Assembly: GCF_003265345.1 (NCBI RefSeq)
Contig: NZ_QFWW01000003.1
Coordinates: 62,001-126,000 of the forward strand
Reading direction: 5' to 3'
DNA length: 64,000 nt
DNA from: Lentzea terrae
GTDB lineage: Bacteria; Actinomycetota; Actinomycetes; Mycobacteriales; Pseudonocardiaceae
Shown here piece after piece: positions 1 through 11,587 of the stretch. Under the pieces are notes generated by a model that ran no database searches, was not told where the DNA came from, and saw only the letters and a program-made list of their open reading frames with translations. Position 1 is the stretch's first letter. Each line of letters starts with the position of its first letter. Position numbers and translations under genes: made by a program.

Positions 1-275
1 AGGAACCGCACCCACGGGAACACCGTCGGCACCAGCTCGGTGATCATGTTTCGCGACTCCTTGCTGTGACGCATGAGCACGACGAAGAGCGAGGTGGTGA
101 ACGAGACGACCTCGCGCACCTGCTCAGCCCGGCTGGCCGTGGTCAGCACCAGGTCCTCCTCGTCACCACGACGGTGCACGAGCAAGGTCTGGTTCGGCGC
201 CGCCTGCAGCTTGCGCACCGAATCCGCAGGCTTGTTCGACAGCTCACTGAAGTTGATCTCAGCCGCGATGGACAT
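1..275 (-). CDS. PHD antitoxin-like protein (3' end beyond window)
   Basis: The protein starts at the ATG at 275 and runs off the left edge after 91 codons. The first 50 residues (MSIAAEINFSELSNKPADSV and following) read like a Phd/YefM-type antitoxin: a FSELxNKPAxxV segment, then a basic RRGDEEDLVLTTASRAE stretch. Such proteins normally bind their own promoter and neutralise a partner toxin. No toxin gene can be seen because the downstream side lies outside the window. It is divergent from the kinase gene, with 127 bp between the starts. The coding call is firm; the antitoxin reading is family resemblance only. Confidence 0.6.
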   Translation of the reverse strand, partial: MSIAAEINFSELSNKPADSVRKLQAAPNQTLLVHRRGDEEDLVLTTASRAEQVREVVSFTTSLFVVLMRHSKESRNMITELVPTVFPWVRF

Positions 276-390
276 AGTTGCAAGGTACTTTAAAACTCGG
301 GTTCGCCGCCATCGCGTTCACACCGTCGTGTTTCGGCGATCTGCACCACCCCGGGAGCGCGATCGGCGAATGTCGGTCTCGGTGATTGAT

Positions 391-396
391 TAGTCT
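391..396 (+). promoter_or_regulatory. -10-like hexamer TAGTCT, leaderless start
   Basis: TAGTCT fits the actinobacterial TANNNT -10 consensus and ends exactly 6 nt before the GTG start at 403. No Shine-Dalgarno sequence lies between them. Transcription would begin at or next to the start codon. The same 6-nt geometry occurs at 7881 and 54701. No convincing -35 is visible. Confidence 0.4.
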
Positions 397-402
397 CGTG
401 GT

Positions 403-1672
<1,270 letters not shown>

Positions 1673-1692
<20 letters not shown>

Positions 1693-2266
1693 GCAGCCAG
1701 AAGCTGCCGCCGCCCACGAACACGCCCATCGCGGTCCCCGCCAGCACCTGCGCCGTCGTGTGGTCACCCAGCTCGACGCGCGACCACGCGACCAGAGCGG
1801 CAGGCAACGCGACCAGCAGCAGCCACGGGCCGTAGACGATCGCCAGCGTCACGACGGCGGCCCACGCCACCCCGGCGTGCAGCGAGATCTTCCACTTCAG
1901 CCCGAACGTGATCGCCATGCTGACGATCAGCGATGCGAACATGCTGCCCGCCAGCGCGAGCATGCTCGACGGTGCAGAGCCCAGCACCATGATCACCGTG
2001 CCGGCCGCCAGCGAGGCACCGGCGGTCACCAAAGGCACCAACCGCCCCTCGCGGTTCGTGACGTGGTGGCCGTCCCACTTGCCCTTGCGCGCGCCACGCA
2101 CGATGACGGCCATCGGGATGACGGACGCCGTCACGGCGACCACGAACCCCCACAGCAGCGTCTTCCAGAGACCTTCGGACGCAGCGGCCACCGCGAACGG
2201 CAGCAAAATCACCCAGACCCACGGCGCGAGCACCTCGGTCGCACCGCGAGCGACCTTTTTGATCAA
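1673..2266 (-). CDS. PAP2-like integral membrane protein
   Basis: This is a 197-residue protein with about six hydrophobic helices. Its C-terminal half resembles the type-2 phosphatidic acid phosphatase (PAP2) fold: a SLHAG segment in place of the PSGH motif, then SRVELGDHTTAQ, which matches SRxxxxxHxxxD except that Gln replaces the final Asp. PAP2 enzymes dephosphorylate lipid phosphates such as undecaprenyl pyrophosphate. The altered motifs make catalytic activity uncertain. It ends inside the 3' end of the kinase gene and begins 17 bp downstream of the response regulator stop, so it may be co-transcribed with the two-component genes. Confidence 0.65.
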
Positions 2267-2283
2267 GTCCCCCGAAAGTCCCC

Positions 2284-2934
2284 TCAGACCAGCCTGCGAT
2301 CAGTGGCCCAGCGGGAGAGCTCGTACCGGTTGGAGAGCTGGGTCTTCCGCAGGACGCTCGACACGTGCGTCTCCACCGTCTTCACGCTGATGAACAGCTC
2401 GGACGCGATCTCCTTGTAAGCGTAGCCACGCGCGAGCAGCCGCAGGACGTCGCGCTCGCGCGGGGTCAGCAGGTCGAGCTCCGGGTCGCTGATCGGCGCG
2501 GCACCCGGCCGGTCGGCGAACGCGTCCAGCACGAACCCGGCCAGCCGCGGCGAGAACACCGCGTCGCCCTCCGACACCCGCACGACCGCCTTGACCAGCT
2601 CCTGGCTGGAGATCGTCTTGGTGACGTAGCCGCGGGCACCGGCGCGGATGACGTTGATGACGTCCTCCGCCGCGTCGGACACCGACAGCGCGAGGAACGT
2701 GACCTCGGGGATCTTGGTCCGGATCTGCCGCAGCACCTCCGCGCCACCGCCGTCGGGCATGTGCACGTCGAGCAGCACCACGTCCGGCTTGTGGTGCGCG
2801 ATCCCCGCCACCGCCTCGCCGACGCTGCCCGCCTCGCCGACCACCTCCACCTCGTCGGTGATGGTGTCGAGCTCGGCCCGCACCCCCGCGCGGAACAACG
2901 CGTGGTCGTCCACCAGGAACACCCGCACGCTCAC
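2284..2934 (-). CDS. NarL/LuxR-family response regulator
   Basis: This 216-residue regulator has a receiver domain (about 1-120) with the acidic pair DD (9-10), phospho-acceptor Asp56 in LLDVHMP, and a conserved Lys in VTKT. A LuxR-type helix-turn-helix follows (about 148-210: LTPRERDVLRLLARGYAYKEIA, then VKTVETHVSSVLRKT). It is the DNA-binding output of the histidine kinase immediately upstream: the kinase stop and this GTG start share a GTGA overlap (2931-2934), so the pair is translationally coupled. The divergent PspC/LiaF-like operon is a plausible target. The family call is secure; the regulon is not known. Confidence 0.93.
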   Translation of the reverse strand: MSVRVFLVDDHALFRAGVRAELDTITDEVEVVGEAGSVGEAVAGIAHHKPDVVLLDVHMPDGGGAEVLRQIRTKIPEVTFLALSVSDAAEDVINVIRAGARGYVTKTISSQELVKAVVRVSEGDAVFSPRLAGFVLDAFADRPGAAPISDPELDLLTPRERDVLRLLARGYAYKEIASELFISVKTVETHVSSVLRKTQLSNRYELSRWATDRRLV

Positions 2935-4124
2935 GTCCTGGCCTCCGTCTTCCTCGGCATCTCAAGCTGTACCTCGGTCCCCTCACCAGGCGCGGTGCGC
3001 AACCGCACCTGTCCGCCGTGCCGGTCCATCCTCCCCCGGATGCTGCCCGCAAGGCCATGCCGGTCCTCCGGCACGGTGTCCGGGTCGAAGCCCTTGCCCC
3101 GGTCCCGCACGAACACCGTGACCTTGTCCGGCTCGACCTCGGCGTAGACGCTGACCTCGGCCACCCCCGCGTGCTTGGCCGCGTTGACCACCGCCTCCTT
3201 CGACGCCTGGACGAGCGCGAACATCCCGTCCTCCAGTTCGCAGTCGCCGACCACGACCTGGGAGACGGCGATGGCGAAGTCGTCCTCGACCTCCGCGCAG
3301 ACCTGGGCGATGGCGACGCTGATGGAGTGCGGCTGCTCGCCCACCTCGCGGCCGTAGAGCCAGCTGCGCAGCTCGCGTTCCTGGCCGCGGGCCAGTCGCT
3401 TCACCTCGCGCGACGACTCGGACTGCTTCTGGATGAGCGCAAGCGTTTGCAGCACGGAGTCGTGCAGGTGGGCGGCGATCTCGGCGCGTTCCTCGGTGCG
3501 GATGCGCGCCCGGCGTTCCGCGTCGAGGTCGCGGACCAGGCGCATCCACAACGGCACGGTCAGCACCGCGACACCGGCCAGCGTGGCGACCACGGAGAGC
3601 ATGACGGTCGAGAGGTTCTGCACGGAGTCGTTCACCACGAGGAACGCGGCGACCCCCGCCACGACCAGCGCGCCTCCCGCCACCGTCCGCACGATCCCCG
3701 TCTTCCCCTGCGCGAAGGCCCCGTCCTTCCAGCGCCTGCGCTGTGCTTCGTCCGCCTCGCGCCACACGACCGCGGCGCCCACGAGTGCGATGGCGATCGG
3801 CCCGGTGATCCAGCCGCTCCACGCCCCGTTGAGCAGTCCGGTGAACACCGCGACGCCGATACCGAGCGCGGCCAGGCCCACGGCCTGCTGCCACTCCTTG
3901 CGGTCCTTGTCGGTCTCCGGCTCCGCCACGGTCGACTGCGGGACGAACATCCAGAGCAGTCCGTAGGCGATGATCCCGATCCCGCTGAACGCGGCGGCCA
4001 CGGCGAAAACCGCGCGCACCCAGAACACCGGTGCGCCGAGGTGGTCCGCCAGTCCGCTCGCGACGCCCGCGACCACCCGGCCGGTGCGTCGACGGCGCAT
4101 CGGCTCAATCCGTGCACTCACCAT
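2931..4124 (-). CDS. PspC-domain sensor histidine kinase (NarX/LiaS type)
   Basis: This is a 397-residue sensor kinase. An N-terminal PspC domain (about 9-62) is followed by four or five further membrane helices up to about 192. The dimerisation/phosphoacceptor region AHLHDSVLQT carries His221. The ATPase domain shows an N-box (EAVVNAAKHAG) and a G-box (DRGKGFD). The start chosen is ATG 4124, just before the PspC domain; an open frame extends upstream but reads through the divergent promoter. PspC-fused kinases usually sense membrane stress. It is coupled to the response regulator and divergent from another PspC gene 129 bp away, which suggests an envelope-stress circuit. Confidence 0.9.
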   Translation of the reverse strand: MVSARIEPMRRRRTGRVVAGVASGLADHLGAPVFWVRAVFAVAAAFSGIGIIAYGLLWMFVPQSTVAEPETDKDRKEWQQAVGLAALGIGVAVFTGLLNGAWSGWITGPIAIALVGAAVVWREADEAQRRRWKDGAFAQGKTGIVRTVAGGALVVAGVAAFLVVNDSVQNLSTVMLSVVATLAGVAVLTVPLWMRLVRDLDAERRARIRTEERAEIAAHLHDSVLQTLALIQKQSESSREVKRLARGQERELRSWLYGREVGEQPHSISVAIAQVCAEVEDDFAIAVSQVVVGDCELEDGMFALVQASKEAVVNAAKHAGVAEVSVYAEVEPDKVTVFVRDRGKGFDPDTVPEDRHGLAGSIRGRMDRHGGQVRLRTAPGEGTEVQLEMPRKTEART

Positions 4125-4253
4125 CCGATCGTCACACGTCCCGGGCTGTTGTTCATCAGGGATGACCCCGGTTCCGCGAATCAGGGCTGGTCCCTGATGT
4201 GGTTCCAGGCGTGGCAGCGCAACCTTGTCATCGTGAGCGGGACTGAGAAGGCA

Positions 4254-5405
4254 ATGCAGGGCGTGGCGGACACGCTCAGAGAGTTCTGGGCCCACCGGCC
4301 GGTGCGGCCCCGCGCTGGGCGCAAAGTCGGTGGTGTCGCCACCGGGATCGCCCTGCGCTTCCAGATCGACCCGGTGATCGTGCGGATCGCGTTCGTCGCG
4401 CTCGTGCTGTCGGGCGGCGTCGGCATTCCGCTGTACCTGGCGGGCTGGCTGTTGCTGCCGGAGGAGGGCGACACGGTTTCACCACTGGAGTCGCTGATCA
4501 GCAAGGGTCACAGCTCGATGTCCCAGGCGCAGACCGTGCTGCTGGGCTTCCTGATGTTCCCCGCGCTCGCGTTCACCTTGGGGGGCGGCGGGTTCCAGGT
4601 CGTGGCGACGCTGGCCGCGGCGGTCGCGTGCATCTACCTGCTGCAGAAGAACCGCGGGCACCTGCAGCCGGCAGCCGCACTCGCTGACCCGCCGCCCGTG
4701 ACACCGGTGCCGGGGGCGCCGGCCTGGGACCCGCTGGGGGCCGCGCCGTTCGCGTGGGACCTGCCGGAACCGGCCCCCAAGCCGCAGCCGCCCGCACCCC
4801 GGCCGCGCGGGCCGCGGATCGGTCTGGCGACGCTGGGCGTGGCGACGCTGGTGATCGCCGGTTCCGCGATCGCCGGGGTCTGGTCGCCGTGGTTCACGAT
4901 TCCGCACGTCATCGGCCTGGTGATCGCGGTGCTGGCGGCCGGTCTGCTGATCGGCTCGTTCGCCGGCGGTGGTCGTGGCCTGATCTGGCTGCTGGTCCCG
5001 CTGTCCGTGGTCGGCTTCGGCATGACGACGATCACGTTCGACGGTCCCAACGACTTCGGTGAGCTCAAGCCGACGCCGCAGACCCTCGCCGAGGTGCAGG
5101 ACAGGTACCAGATCAGCGTCGGGAGCGTGCGTCTCGACCTGCGCGAGCTGCCGGACTCCGGTTCGGTGAAGACCGCGGTGGAGGCGGACCTCGGCGAGCT
5201 CGTCGTGCACGTGCCCGAGAACGCCGACGTGACGTTCAAGTGCGAGGCCTCGGGCATCGGTGAGCTCAACTGCCTCGGCAAGCGGGCGGAGGGCAGCACC
5301 GTGCAGGTCAGCGGCACCGACCTCGGTGACGACGGCGAGGGCGGGTTGAAGATCGACCTGGACGTTCTGGCGAACGTCGGAGAGGTGAGGGTGCTCCGTG
5401 ACTGA
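4254..5405 (+). CDS. PspC and LiaF-like membrane protein
   Basis: This is a 383-residue protein. The PspC domain occupies about 12-70 (PRAGRKVGGVATGIALRFQ, then a hydrophobic helix). A second hydrophobic region, a proline-rich linker (about 145-185) and three more helices follow. The C-terminal 110 residues form a repetitive beta-rich segment like the LiaF/DUF4097 output domain (SVGSVRLDLRELP, GELVVHVPENADV). LiaF-type proteins modulate the adjacent kinase in cell-envelope stress systems. Start ATG 4254 has GAGAAGG just upstream; GTG 4233 is an alternative. It lies divergent from the PspC histidine kinase and overlaps the next small gene (GTGACTGA). Confidence 0.82.
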   Translation: MQGVADTLREFWAHRPVRPRAGRKVGGVATGIALRFQIDPVIVRIAFVALVLSGGVGIPLYLAGWLLLPEEGDTVSPLESLISKGHSSMSQAQTVLLGFLMFPALAFTLGGGGFQVVATLAAAVACIYLLQKNRGHLQPAAALADPPPVTPVPGAPAWDPLGAAPFAWDLPEPAPKPQPPAPRPRGPRIGLATLGVATLVIAGSAIAGVWSPWFTIPHVIGLVIAVLAAGLLIGSFAGGGRGLIWLLVPLSVVGFGMTTITFDGPNDFGELKPTPQTLAEVQDRYQISVGSVRLDLRELPDSGSVKTAVEADLGELVVHVPENADVTFKCEASGIGELNCLGKRAEGSTVQVSGTDLGDDGEGGLKIDLDVLANVGEVRVLRD

Positions 5406-5598
5406 GCAGCAGCCCGCAATGCGCAGGCGGATCGACCCGCTGGGTCTGGTCTTCGGGATCGGCGGCGGATTGATGGCGGCCTACGTGCTGAGCAACGGGA
5501 CGTTCTGGTTCGACTTCCGGTGGGCGCTGGGAGGAACGGCCATCGTGGTCGGAGTGGTCCTGCTGACCAACTCCTTGAGACGGAAGTCCCGGCAATGA
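5398..5598 (+). CDS. Small two-helix membrane protein
   Basis: This 66-residue protein begins at GTG 5398, inside the last codons of the PspC/LiaF-like gene, so it is translationally coupled to it. Two hydrophobic segments (about 14-32 and 40-57) are separated by a short DFRWALGG turn and end in a basic RRKSRQ tail. It probably sits in the membrane as a partner of the PspC/LiaF-like protein. I do not recognise a named family. Confidence 0.8.
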   Translation: MTEQQPAMRRRIDPLGLVFGIGGGLMAAYVLSNGTFWFDFRWALGGTAIVVGVVLLTNSLRRKSRQ

Positions 5599-5632
5599 GA
5601 AACGGCCCCGGTCAGCTGACCGGGGCCGTTTC
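5599..5632. terminator. Bidirectional terminator hairpin
   Basis: This is a perfect 34-nt palindrome (17-bp arms). GAAACGGCCCCGG pairs with CCGGGGCCGTTTC, giving T-rich flanks on both strands. It lies between the convergent small membrane gene and guaA, and fits a shared terminator. Confidence 0.85.
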
Positions 5633-5635
5633 ACA

Positions 5636-7195
<1,560 letters not shown>

Positions 7196-7214
7196 GTCGC
7201 CAAGGATGTCATGC

Positions 7215-7883
7215 GTGGACGGGGAGCTGCTGACCGGTGGCGGGCTGAACCAGGTGTTCAGGGTGGGTGACGCGGTGCGCAGGCCGGCCGGGCCGTGGGC
7301 ACCGCAGGTGCACGAATTGTTGCGGCACTTGGCACCGCTGGGGATCGCGCCGGTTCCACTCGGACTGGACGGGTCGCACGAGCTGCTCAGCTACCTGCCC
7401 GGTGACGTTGGCCACGTGTTCCCCTCCGACGACGAGTCGCTGGTCGCGTCGGCCCTGATGCTGCGGCGGCTGCACGACGCGACACTCGATCTGGTGGACC
7501 TGCGCGACGGGTGGCAACACCCCGCCAGGGAGCCCGTCGAGGTGGTGCTGCACGGCGACTTCGCGCCGTACAACACGGTCTACCGCGACGGCGTGCCCGT
7601 GGGCGTCTTCGACTTCGACTCGGCCCACCCCGGTCCGCGCTGGTGGGACGTCAGCTGGGCGATCATCCAGTTCGTGTTCGGGCTGCCGCACGACCGCAAA
7701 CGACGTGCTCAGCTGTTCTGCGAGGCCTACGGGTGTGCGTACGACGACGAGCACGTGCTCGTGCGTCTGGACGACGCGATTCGCACCATTCGCGAGCATC
7801 CGGCGTTTGTGCAGCAACGGGCGGACCGGCACGATCTTCATTACCTGGGTCTCATCGAGTACGTGCAGGCCAATAGGGCCTAA
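7215..7883 (+). CDS. APH/ChoK-family phosphotransferase-like protein
   Basis: This is a 222-residue protein of the aminoglycoside phosphotransferase/choline kinase fold. The catalytic Brenner motif is clear ([14 protein letters not shown]) and is followed by the metal-binding [11 protein letters not shown]. The N-lobe is short and lacks an obvious ATP-binding Lys/glycine loop, so it may be a reduced kinase. GTG 7215 is preferred because AAGGA (7202-7206) is 8 nt upstream; ATG 7206 is in frame as an alternative. Its stop codon overlaps the -10 hexamer of the next gene. The substrate cannot be inferred. Confidence 0.75.
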   Translation: MDGELLTGGGLNQVFRVGDAVRRPAGPWAPQVHELLRHLAPLGIAPVPLGLDGSHELLSYLPGDVGHVFPSDDESLVASALMLRRLHDATLDLVDLRDGWQHPAREPVEVVLHGDFAPYNTVYRDGVPVGVFDFDSAHPGPRWWDVSWAIIQFVFGLPHDRKRRAQLFCEAYGCAYDDEHVLVRLDDAIRTIREHPAFVQQRADRHDLHYLGLIEYVQANRA

Positions 7884-7886
7884 CGT
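7881..7886 (+). promoter_or_regulatory. -10-like hexamer TAACGT, leaderless start
   Basis: TAACGT matches TANNNT. It includes the TAA stop of the phosphotransferase-like gene and ends exactly 6 nt before ATG 7893. No Shine-Dalgarno sequence is present. A leaderless transcript of the aldehyde dehydrogenase gene is predicted. Confidence 0.4.
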
Positions 7887-7892
7887 GATCCC

Positions 7893-9338
7893 ATGGACGC
7901 GTTCACGCCGCAACCCAGGCCGTGCTGGGTCGCCGGCCGCCCCGAGCAGGGCGAGCAGGCGTTAGAGGTCTTCCACCCGTTCGACGGCACAGAGGTCGCC
8001 TCGGTCGCCGTGCCGGGCACAGAGCAGATCGAACGCGCGGTCGCGGCAGCTCACGCCGTCGCGAAGGAGTTCCGCCGAACACCGGCGCACGTGCGGGCCG
8101 AGGCGCTGCTGCAGGTGTCGCGGACGCTGGCCGAGCGCGCGGAGGAGATCGCCGAGACGATCACCGCGGAGAACGGCAAGCCGCTCAAGTGGGCCGAGAT
8201 CGAGGTCTCACGGGCGGTCAACACGTTCCGGTTCGCCGCGGAGGAGGCCCGCCGGTTCACCGGTGGGCTGCAGCGGCTGGACACCGACGCGAACGGCGTG
8301 GGCCGGATGGCGATCGTCCGGCACGTGCCGCGCGGACCGGTGCTGGCCGTGGCGCCGTTCAACTTCCCGCTCAACCTGGTGGCGCACAAGGTCGCGCCGG
8401 CGCTCGCGGTGGGTGCACCGGTGCTCGTGAAGCCTGCTTCCGCCACACCGTTGAGCGCGTTGCTGCTGGGCGAGATCCTGGCCGAGACCGATCTGCCGGA
8501 GGGCGCGTTCTCGATCCTTCCCGTGCGCGGCAAGGACATGGACGTGCTCGTCAAGGACGAGCGGCTGCCGGTCATCTCGTTCACCGGCTCCACGAAGGTC
8601 GGCTGGTCGTTGATGGAAGCCGCGCCGCGCAAGCACGTCGTGATGGAGCTCGGGTCCAACGCCGCCGCCATCATCTGTCCTGATTGGACGGACCTGGACC
8701 ACGCGGCGCAGCGCATCGCGACGTTCGGCAACTACCAGGCCGGGCAGTCGTGCATCGCGGTGCAGCGGGTGATCGTGGACCGCTCGAAGGCCGACGAGTT
8801 CGTGCCGAAGCTGGTGGCGGCGGTGGGTGCGCTGAAGACCGGCGACCCGCACGACCCCGAGGTCGAGGTCGGTCCGCTGATCGACGAGGACAACGCCCGG
8901 CGCGTCGAGGAGTGGGTCAACATGGCCACCGACGCGGGTGCGCGCGTGCTGCTCGGCGGCAAGCGGACCGGGACGACGGTCGAGCCGACGGTGGTGGCGG
9001 ACGTGCCGGCCAGCGCCAAGCTGTGGACCGAGGAGATCTTCGGGCCGGTGCTCGTGGTCTCGGTCGCCGACGGCGTCGAGGAGGCGTTCGCGCAGGCCAA
9101 CGACACCAAGTACGGGTTGCAGGCCGGGGTGTTCACCCGTGACGTGCAGGTGGCGTTCGAGGCCGCGGCCGAGCTCGAGGTCGGTGGCGTGATCATCGGT
9201 GACGTGCCGTCCTACCGCGCCGACCAGATGCCGTACGGCGGCGTGAAGGGTTCGGGCACCGGGCGCGAGGGCGTCCGGTCGGCGATGGAGGACTTCACGG
9301 AGGAGCGGATCACGGTGCTCACCGGAATTCAGATCTAG
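7893..9338 (+). CDS. Aldehyde dehydrogenase family protein
   Basis: This 481-residue NAD(P)+-dependent dehydrogenase oxidises aldehydes to acids. The fold markers are the FNFPLN substrate/cofactor segment, the FTGSTKVGW nucleotide loop, the general-base Glu in VMELGSNAA, and the nucleophilic Cys in NYQAGQSCIAVQRV. EEIFGPVLVV is typical of the C-terminal half. Codon 24 (7962-7964) is TTA, the rare leucine codon read by the bldA tRNA in streptomycetes, so developmental control is possible. It is convergent with the flavin monooxygenase gene 9 bp away. Substrate unknown. Confidence 0.93.
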   Translation: MDAFTPQPRPCWVAGRPEQGEQALEVFHPFDGTEVASVAVPGTEQIERAVAAAHAVAKEFRRTPAHVRAEALLQVSRTLAERAEEIAETITAENGKPLKWAEIEVSRAVNTFRFAAEEARRFTGGLQRLDTDANGVGRMAIVRHVPRGPVLAVAPFNFPLNLVAHKVAPALAVGAPVLVKPASATPLSALLLGEILAETDLPEGAFSILPVRGKDMDVLVKDERLPVISFTGSTKVGWSLMEAAPRKHVVMELGSNAAAIICPDWTDLDHAAQRIATFGNYQAGQSCIAVQRVIVDRSKADEFVPKLVAAVGALKTGDPHDPEVEVGPLIDEDNARRVEEWVNMATDAGARVLLGGKRTGTTVEPTVVADVPASAKLWTEEIFGPVLVVSVADGVEEAFAQANDTKYGLQAGVFTRDVQVAFEAAAELEVGGVIIGDVPSYRADQMPYGGVKGSGTGREGVRSAMEDFTEERITVLTGIQI

Positions 9339-9347
9339 GCCGGGCAT

Positions 9348-10619
9348 TCAGCTGTAGCCCAGCGCGCGGCGCCCCACGTCGTCGGAGTCGATCCCGGCGA
9401 CGTGGCCGTCCGGTCTGATCACGCGCCCGTCCGAGACCGTGAAACCCGGTCCGGCGATGCGCGAGCCGGGGATCAGCTCGCCGCCGTCGGTGGTGAGCGG
9501 CGAGTTCGCGTAGGAGAACGGGGTGAAGAGCTTGCCCGAGTCGATGCCTTCGCCGGATTCGAGCGCACGCTCTCGTTTCTCGCGCTCCTCGGGAGTGCCC
9601 GGCACGAGGAAACGCATGGTGGCGCCGGTGATGCGGAGGTTCTCGTCGGCCGCGGCGCCGCGTTCGACGCCGTAGGACTCCAGCAGGTTCGGCCCCGCCG
9701 CGCCGGTGCGGTCGGCGGCGATCTTCCACGCGGCGTTGTCGGCGTCGCAGATCCCGGAGTTCAGGCCGCGCGCACCGAACGGGCTCATCACGTGCGCGGC
9801 GTCGCCGGCGAGCAGGATCCTGCCCTTCCGGAACGTCTGCGCGCGCCGCTGGTGGAAGCGGTAGGTCGACTGCCAGACCACCTCGTACGGCTTCTCGCCG
9901 ACGATCGCGCGAATGTGGTCGTCGGTGAGCTGGACGTCCTCGGCGACCTGCCAGTCGATCCGCCAGACGCCGTCCGGTTGCGGGTGCAGGAGGACCTGCC
10001 TGGGTTTGATTCCCTTTTGGCCGGGGTTCCAGGGCGGGTCGAAGTAGAAGCGGCGTTCGGGTGTCTCGAAGTCCAGGTCGACGCGGACGTCGGCAATGAT
10101 GAACCGGTCGTCGAACGAGAAGCCCTCGAACGGGATGCCCAGGAGCTGTCGCACCGTCGAGTGCGCACCGTCTGCCGCGACGCAGTGGCTCGCCCGGATT
10201 CCGTCCTCTGTGGACACTCCGCTGTCGTCCTGGGTCAGACCAGTCAACGGATGCCCGTAGCGGAGCTCGATCAACGGCTCGGCGCGGACGCGTTCTTCCA
10301 GCAGCTGCTCGACGACGGTCTGCGGGGTGTTCACGAACGGCGGGAAACCCTTGGCCTCCGGGAAGGTCAGGGTCAGCACCTCGCGGTCGCGGTGGTAGGT
10401 GCGGCCGGTGTACCAGGTGACGCCCGCGTCGGCGACCGCCTGGCCGACGCCGACTCGTTCGAGGATCTCCAGCACGTCGCGCTGGACGCAGATCGAGCGG
10501 CTGCCGGCCTGTTGCCGTCCAGGAGCTCTCTCCAGGATCACGCTCGGCACGCCCGCGCGGGCCAGGAAGAGCGCGGCGGTGAGACCGACCGGTCCGGCAC
10601 CGACGACGAGGACCGTCAT
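9348..10619 (-). CDS. FAD-dependent aromatic-ring monooxygenase-like protein
   Basis: This is a 423-residue class A flavoprotein monooxygenase. The FAD-binding GAGPVG (7-12) opens the protein; the DG motif (AADGAHSTVR) and the GD motif (ILLAGDAAHVM) complete the signature of the PHBH/MhpA group, which hydroxylates aromatic substrates using NAD(P)H and O2. ATG 10619 is inside the stop of the upstream metallo-hydrolase gene (ATGA overlap). The thioredoxin-like C-terminal domain of some relatives is missing. Cistron order is GMC oxidoreductase, metallo-hydrolase, this gene, suggesting a small catabolic or steroid-type pathway. Confidence 0.88.
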   Translation of the reverse strand: MTVLVVGAGPVGLTAALFLARAGVPSVILERAPGRQQAGSRSICVQRDVLEILERVGVGQAVADAGVTWYTGRTYHRDREVLTLTFPEAKGFPPFVNTPQTVVEQLLEERVRAEPLIELRYGHPLTGLTQDDSGVSTEDGIRASHCVAADGAHSTVRQLLGIPFEGFSFDDRFIIADVRVDLDFETPERRFYFDPPWNPGQKGIKPRQVLLHPQPDGVWRIDWQVAEDVQLTDDHIRAIVGEKPYEVVWQSTYRFHQRRAQTFRKGRILLAGDAAHVMSPFGARGLNSGICDADNAAWKIAADRTGAAGPNLLESYGVERGAAADENLRITGATMRFLVPGTPEEREKRERALESGEGIDSGKLFTPFSYANSPLTTDGGELIPGSRIAGPGFTVSDGRVIRPDGHVAGIDSDDVGRRALGYS

Positions 10620-11575
10620 TGCAGGGCGTCCCAGACGGCGCGGTCGCGTTCGGCGGTCCAGATCTCCGGCCAGTCCTTGCCGTCGCACTCGTCCCAGTAG
10701 CGCTTGACGTCGAACGGCAGGCAGTGCTCGAAGATCGGCCAGCGCCCGTAGCGGGGTTCGAGCGCCTGGTGCGCCAGCTCGAAGGCCTGCTTGAGCGTGC
10801 CGCCGTCGGCGTGGACTCCACCGACCGTGCGACGCAGCTCGTTGAGGAAGTGCCTGCTCTGGTTGATGGCCGCCTCGACCTCGATGCGGTCGCGGGCGAC
10901 CTTGCCGCGTCCGCCGACGAGGACCTCGGCGCCCAGGTCCGCGACCTCGTCCAAAGTGGACGTCGCCCACTCGTCGTGGAACGCGTCACCGGTGTAGAGC
11001 GCGGCCTGCGACTCGACCAGGTCGCCCGCGAAGAGGATGCGTTGCTGGGGCAGCCACGCCACGATGTCGCCGGCCGTGTGCCCGCGGCCGAGGTGCTGCA
11101 GCACGAGGTCGCCGCGCTCCTCGCCGAGCGGGATCGTCATGCGGTCGGAGAACGTCAGCGTCGGCCAGGTCAGGCCGGGAATCTCCTCCGGCTGTTCGAA
11201 GAGCCGCGGCATGCGGCCGTACTCGCTCTCCCAGTCCTGCTGCCCTCGCTCGGCGATCAGGACCCGCGTCATCTCGTGCGCGACGATCTCCTGGGCGTCG
11301 AACGCACTGGCGCCGAGCGTGCGGACGGCGTGGTAGTGGCTCAGCACGAGGTAGCGGACGGGCTTCTTCGTGTGCTTGCGCAGCGTCGTGAGCCACCGGC
11401 GCGCGGCCGCGGGAGTGGCCCGCGCTTCGAAGCAGATGAGGAAGTCCTCGGCCTCGATCGCCCCGACGTTGGGGTCGCCTTCCGCGGTCAGGGTGTAGAC
11501 GCCCTCGGCGAGCTCGACGAACACCTCGTCCTTCTTGGCGAGGTCGGCGCTGGAGGCGAAGGGCTTTTTGGCCAT
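10616..11575 (-). CDS. MBL-fold metallo-hydrolase
   Basis: This 319-residue protein has the metallo-beta-lactamase fold: a strand ending LVLSHYHAVR, then GRGHTAGD and FAGDLVESQ with conserved metal-site His/Asp. The usual HxHxDH motif reads HYHAVR, so its Asp and third His are replaced, and the metal site is probably altered. It lies 12 bp after the GMC oxidoreductase gene and overlaps the flavin monooxygenase by 4 bp, so the three are probably one transcript. Likely a hydrolase acting on an ester or lactone intermediate (inference). Confidence 0.85.
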   Translation of the reverse strand: MAKKPFASSADLAKKDEVFVELAEGVYTLTAEGDPNVGAIEAEDFLICFEARATPAAARRWLTTLRKHTKKPVRYLVLSHYHAVRTLGASAFDAQEIVAHEMTRVLIAERGQQDWESEYGRMPRLFEQPEEIPGLTWPTLTFSDRMTIPLGEERGDLVLQHLGRGHTAGDIVAWLPQQRILFAGDLVESQAALYTGDAFHDEWATSTLDEVADLGAEVLVGGRGKVARDRIEVEAAINQSRHFLNELRRTVGGVHADGGTLKQAFELAHQALEPRYGRWPIFEHCLPFDVKRYWDECDGKDWPEIWTAERDRAVWDALQ

Positions 11576-11587
11576 GCCTCCACCGTG

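Noticed and set aside
3018..4253. Upstream extension of the PspC/LiaF-like gene
   Set aside because: The frame stays open but is antisense to the histidine kinase; family and Shine-Dalgarno support ATG 4254.
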